In this document: in pieces, positions 13,733 to 15,926 of the stretch
Position numbering within the stretch: the stretch's first letter is position 1
Layout of the letters: each line of letters opens with the position of its first letter
Source of the DNA: JAFDWI01 sp040255345
GTDB lineage: Bacteria > Actinomycetota > Acidimicrobiia > Acidimicrobiales > Iamiaceae
NCBI GenBank assembly: GCA_040255345.1
Contig: JBDZUV010000072.1
Span: 1-15,926 of the forward strand
Reading direction: 5' to 3'
DNA length: 15,926 nucleotides
Position numbers and translations under genes: made by a program
The notes under the pieces: generated by a model
Seen by the model: only the letters and a program-made list of their open reading frames with translations
Databases searched by the model: none
Told to the model about the DNA's origin: nothing

Positions 13733-15087
13733 TGCGTGTCGCGACGCCGCGGTCGTGTCGACTGCTCGTCGCCATCGTGATCGTCGCGGCGTCGGTGTCG
13801 GTTCCGCGGTCCGAGGCCGGGGCTTCGTCTTCGCATGCCGCCGCGTACGTCGCCGAGGTGTTCCAGATCTTCCTGGGGCGCGCCCCGAGCCCGGCCGAAG
13901 TCGATCAGGCGACGGCGATGTCGATGACGTCACCCACCGGTCGACTCCGGCTGGTCACCAATCTGACCACGTCGGGCCCGTGGTATTTCCTCACGGTCGC
14001 GGACCGCTATCAGAAGATCCTCGGTCGCAGCGCGGATCCCGGCGGCCTCGGCTACTGGGTGAACGCGCTCGCCTACCACCGGACGACGCTCGGCTCGTTC
14101 GACGCGGCGCTGTACGCATCAGCGGAGTACGCATCCCGGACCGACGTCCGAGGTTGGGTCGGCCGGCTGTACGTGGCGGTTCTCGGTCGCAGCGCCGACC
14201 CGGCCGGGCTCGACTACTGGGTGGACGTCGCGGCTCGAAGTGGTCGTACGCAGGCCGCCCGGAACCTGTATGGCTCGGCGGAGGCGGCGCGCCGTCGGGT
14301 CACCCTCGACTACCAACGCGTGCTCGGGCGCGCTCCCGACGCGGCGGGGCTCGACCAGTGGTCGGCCATCGAAGCACGCCTCGGTGACACGCTCGTCGCC
14401 GCACGTCTCGCCGCGTCCGCCGAGGCATACGGCCCGTTGCAACCGGGCGAGACCGTGGTCGCGGCCCCGGCCCCTCCTCTGGCGGAGCAGCTCGCCGGGA
14501 ACGCGCTCGCCGCGAAGGTCGTGACGGTGCATGCGCCCGGATGGGCGTCGACCACTGCGTCGTTCGCCGGGTGGCAGCGTACGGTGGTCGGCTGGCGACA
14601 GGTGCTGGGATCCTGGACCGCGCACAACGGGTCGCGGGGCTGGGAACGCCCTCTGCAGCGGCGGGAGGGCAACGGCACCACGCCGGTGGGACGCTACGGC
14701 TTCCAAGGCGGATTCGGTCTGGCGTCGAACCCCGGGTACCGGCTGGGGTGGTTCACGGTGACCGCACGTGACTACTGGACCTCGGACCCGTCGCGTGCGG
14801 ACTACAACACCCACGCCTGGGGACCGACGAACCCGGCGTATGCGCCTTGGAGTTCGTCGGAGCATCTGATCGACTTCCCGGTCGCCTACCGCTACGCCGC
14901 GGTCATCGATTTCAACTCGCCACCGACCGGACCGTACGGCTCGGCGATCTTCCTGCACGTCTCGACCGGCGGGCCGACCGCCGGTTGTGTGAGCCTGCCC
15001 GAGTCGCAGCTGTTGTCGGTGCTGCGCTGGATCGACGCGGGCACCCAGATCGTGATGGGCCCCGACTCGGTGATCCGCGGCCTCTGA
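13732..15087 (+). CDS. Secreted protein: four DUF4214-like repeats plus L,D-transpeptidase (YkuD-like) domain
   Basis: A 451-residue exported protein. Residues 1-30 form a Sec-type signal peptide (basic start, hydrophobic LLVAIVIVAASVSV, likely cleavage near 30). Four helical repeats of about 50 residues follow, each marked by LGR-x-x-D/S-x-x-x-x-x-x-W/A: starts near 40, 91, 145 and 192, the middle two (ADPGGLGYW, ADPAGLDYW) nearly identical. These match DUF4214, a repeat common in surface proteins of Acidimicrobiia. The C-terminal part (about 263-444) looks like a YkuD-type domain: HNGSRGWERP, NGTTPVGRYGF (314-324), and the active-site stretch with H409 in AIFLHV and C419 in TAGCVSLP. It would act on peptidoglycan cross-links outside the cell, with the repeats as a wall or surface anchor (inference). 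The His-Cys spacing is short, and serine follows GCV where arginine is usual. Confidence 0.88.
   Translation: MRVATPRSCRLLVAIVIVAASVSVPRSEAGASSSHAAAYVAEVFQIFLGRAPSPAEVDQATAMSMTSPTGRLRLVTNLTTSGPWYFLTVADRYQKILGRSADPGGLGYWVNALAYHRTTLGSFDAALYASAEYASRTDVRGWVGRLYVAVLGRSADPAGLDYWVDVAARSGRTQAARNLYGSAEAARRRVTLDYQRVLGRAPDAAGLDQWSAIEARLGDTLVAARLAASAEAYGPLQPGETVVAAPAPPLAEQLAGNALAAKVVTVHAPGWASTTASFAGWQRTVVGWRQVLGSWTAHNGSRGWERPLQRREGNGTTPVGRYGFQGGFGLASNPGYRLGWFTVTARDYWTSDPSRADYNTHAWGPTNPAYAPWSSSEHLIDFPVAYRYAAVIDFNSPPTGPYGSAIFLHVSTGGPTAGCVSLPESQLLSVLRWIDAGTQIVMGPDSVIRGL
14021..14223 (+). repeat. Diverged tandem repeat within the DUF4214 region
   Basis: The 41 bases at 14021-14061 and at 14183-14223 match at 35 positions and lie 162 bases (54 codons) apart in the same frame. 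They encode the LGRSADPxGLxYWV cores of repeats two and three. The DNA-level likeness exceeds that of the other two repeats, which points to a later internal duplication or gene conversion of this unit. Confidence 0.6.
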
Positions 15088-15101
15088 CCCCGACCTTGCC
15101 A

Positions 15102-15122
15102 AGGGAGTCCTGGGCGGACCCT
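15102..15122. terminator. Imperfect hairpin between convergent L,D-transpeptidase and ung
   Basis: AGGG-AG-TCC (15102-15110) can pair with GGACCCT (15116-15122) as a 7-bp stem with a two-base bulge and a five-base loop. It fills the end of the 34-base gap between two convergent stops. It is weak and lacks a T-run. Confidence 0.25.
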
Positions 15123-15790
15123 CAGGTGTCGAGGCGCCAGTCGACCGGCTCGCGGCCCGCCTCGACGAGGGCGGCGTTCGCTCGGGAGAACGGCTTGGAT
15201 CCGAAGAACCCACCAGATGCCGACAGCGGGGAAGGGTGGGCGGATTCGATGATGACGTGTCGGGCGGTGTCGATCAGTGCCCGTTTGCGCCGGGCCGCGG
15301 CGCCCCAGAGGATGAACACGACCCGCTCGGGTTTCTCGTTCACGGTGCGGATCACCTCGTCGGTGAACGTCTCCCAGCCGCGCCCCTGGTGCGACGCGGC
15401 CTTGCCGGCCCGCACGGTGAGCGTGGTGTTCAACAGCAACACCCCCTGGTCGGCCCACCGCTCGAGGTTGCCGCCAGGCGGAGCGGGGACGCCGAGGTCG
15501 TCTTCGAGCTCGACGAGGATGTTGCGCAACGACGGCGGCTGGGCGACCCCGTCGGGCACCGAGAAACACAGCCCGTGCGCCTGGCCTCGGCCGTGGTAGG
15601 GGTCCTGGCCGAGGATCACGACCTTCACGTCTGCGAAAGGTGTGCGGTGCAACGCCGCGAACACGAGGTCGTGGGGTGGGTAGACGGGATGGTGCGCCCG
15701 TTCGCCGTCGACGAAGCGCTGCAATTCGCCCCAGTAGGGCTTGGCGAACTCCTCGCGCAGCAACGGATTCCAGTCGGTCTTCGGCGCCAT
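15122..15790 (-). CDS. ung: Uracil-DNA glycosylase, family 1
   Basis: A 222-residue base-excision repair enzyme that removes uracil from DNA, the normal length for family 1. All key motifs are intact: GQDPYHG (61-67) with the water-activating D63, QPPSLRN (84-90), LLLNTTLTV (118-126) with the uracil-binding N121, and HPSPLS (185-190) with catalytic H185, followed by GGFFGSKPFS (193-202). The start at 15790 gives MAPKTDWNPLL, matching the usual N-terminus; the frame stays open to 15919, but that stretch is Gly/Val/Arg-rich and low in complexity. An in-frame GTG at 15796 is a minor alternative. TACGGT lies nine bases upstream of the ATG. The gene converges on the L,D-transpeptidase-like gene. 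Confidence 0.96.
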   Translation of the reverse strand: MAPKTDWNPLLREEFAKPYWGELQRFVDGERAHHPVYPPHDLVFAALHRTPFADVKVVILGQDPYHGRGQAHGLCFSVPDGVAQPPSLRNILVELEDDLGVPAPPGGNLERWADQGVLLLNTTLTVRAGKAASHQGRGWETFTDEVIRTVNEKPERVVFILWGAAARRKRALIDTARHVIIESAHPSPLSASGGFFGSKPFSRANAALVEAGREPVDWRLDT

Positions 15791-15832
15791 CGCCACCCCA
15801 CCGTACGCCCCCACTCCCGCTGTACGCGCCCG

Positions 15833-15868
15833 CCCCACCACCCAACTCCCCACTCCCCACCGCCCCCC
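15833..15868 (-). other. G-quadruplex-prone tract upstream of ung
   Basis: On the - strand this stretch has five runs of three or more guanines (6, 4, 4, 3 and 4 long) with connecting loops of three or four bases. It therefore meets the usual G3+N1-7 rule for an intramolecular quadruplex. It lies 43-78 bases upstream of the ung start, in its presumed promoter or leader. More C-runs (on the + strand) continue to 15796, making the whole 15794-15868 interval strand-asymmetric and simple in sequence. Confidence 0.6.
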
Positions 15869-15926
15869 ACTCGAACTTCGGGACGTTTCCGGCGGTAGCC
15901 GCGGGTTTTCGCGCTGCATTCAGCAA

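Noticed and set aside
1..15926. CRISPR array, insertion sequence, phage or biosynthetic cluster
   Set aside because: No regularly spaced direct repeats, terminal inverted repeats around a transposase, or grouped synthase genes were seen on either strand.

Overview
This 15.9 kb, high-GC window has the codon usage, short intergenic gaps and gene families of an actinobacterial chromosome. Four DUF4214-type repeats in an exported protein, an actinobacterial HNH endonuclease and several apparently leaderless genes make a marine or freshwater Acidimicrobiia (Ilumatobacter-like) plausible. That placement is inference from gene content; no rRNA or marker gene is present. I see no phage, IS element, CRISPR array, toxin-antitoxin pair or recognisable defence system. 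Most of the window is ordinary core or housekeeping DNA.

Layout. The window opens inside a tRNA-Arg(ACG), then a + strand histidine phosphatase (318-1019). A small proline-rich protein (1172-1417, -) is divergent from a membrane-anchored secreted-domain protein (1615-2112, +). The latter converges, across a tight hairpin, on a three-gene - strand operon: TetR regulator, DUF1330 protein, hypothetical protein (2150-3641). The regulator has a perfect palindrome over its promoter. The - strand continues with a TerC-family metal transporter (3696-4724), a YggS-type PLP protein (4787-5644), a GH38 alpha-mannosidase-like enzyme (5716-8139), a P-loop kinase-like protein (8234-8818), an ABC exporter (8951-10840), an SDR oxidoreductase (11015-11785) and an acyltransferase-3 membrane protein (11859-13061). 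Divergent from the last is a + strand pair: an HNH endonuclease (13223-13732) overlapping by one base a secreted four-repeat DUF4214 / L,D-transpeptidase-like protein (13732-15087). Uracil-DNA glycosylase (15122-15790, -) converges on it and has a G-quadruplex-prone tract upstream.

Working together. Most - strand genes are separated by 50-175 bases with their own promoter-like hexamers or candidate terminators, so they look like single-gene units sharing a strand, not one operon. Clear co-transcription is limited to TetR-DUF1330-hypothetical and HNH-L,D-transpeptidase. TerC may be read together with yggS. Cell-envelope work is the loosest common theme (TerC, ABC exporter, acyltransferase, L,D-transpeptidase).

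The most interesting signals are regulatory: a recurring TANNNT hexamer 6-7 bases before the start codon of five genes, the TetR operator overlapping one of them, an 11-bp hairpin filling the gap between two convergent stop codons, and the C/G tract upstream of ung. No gene-free stretch exceeds 300 bases; the longest is 55-317, between the tRNA and the phosphatase, which holds only a weak promoter candidate and a small hairpin.
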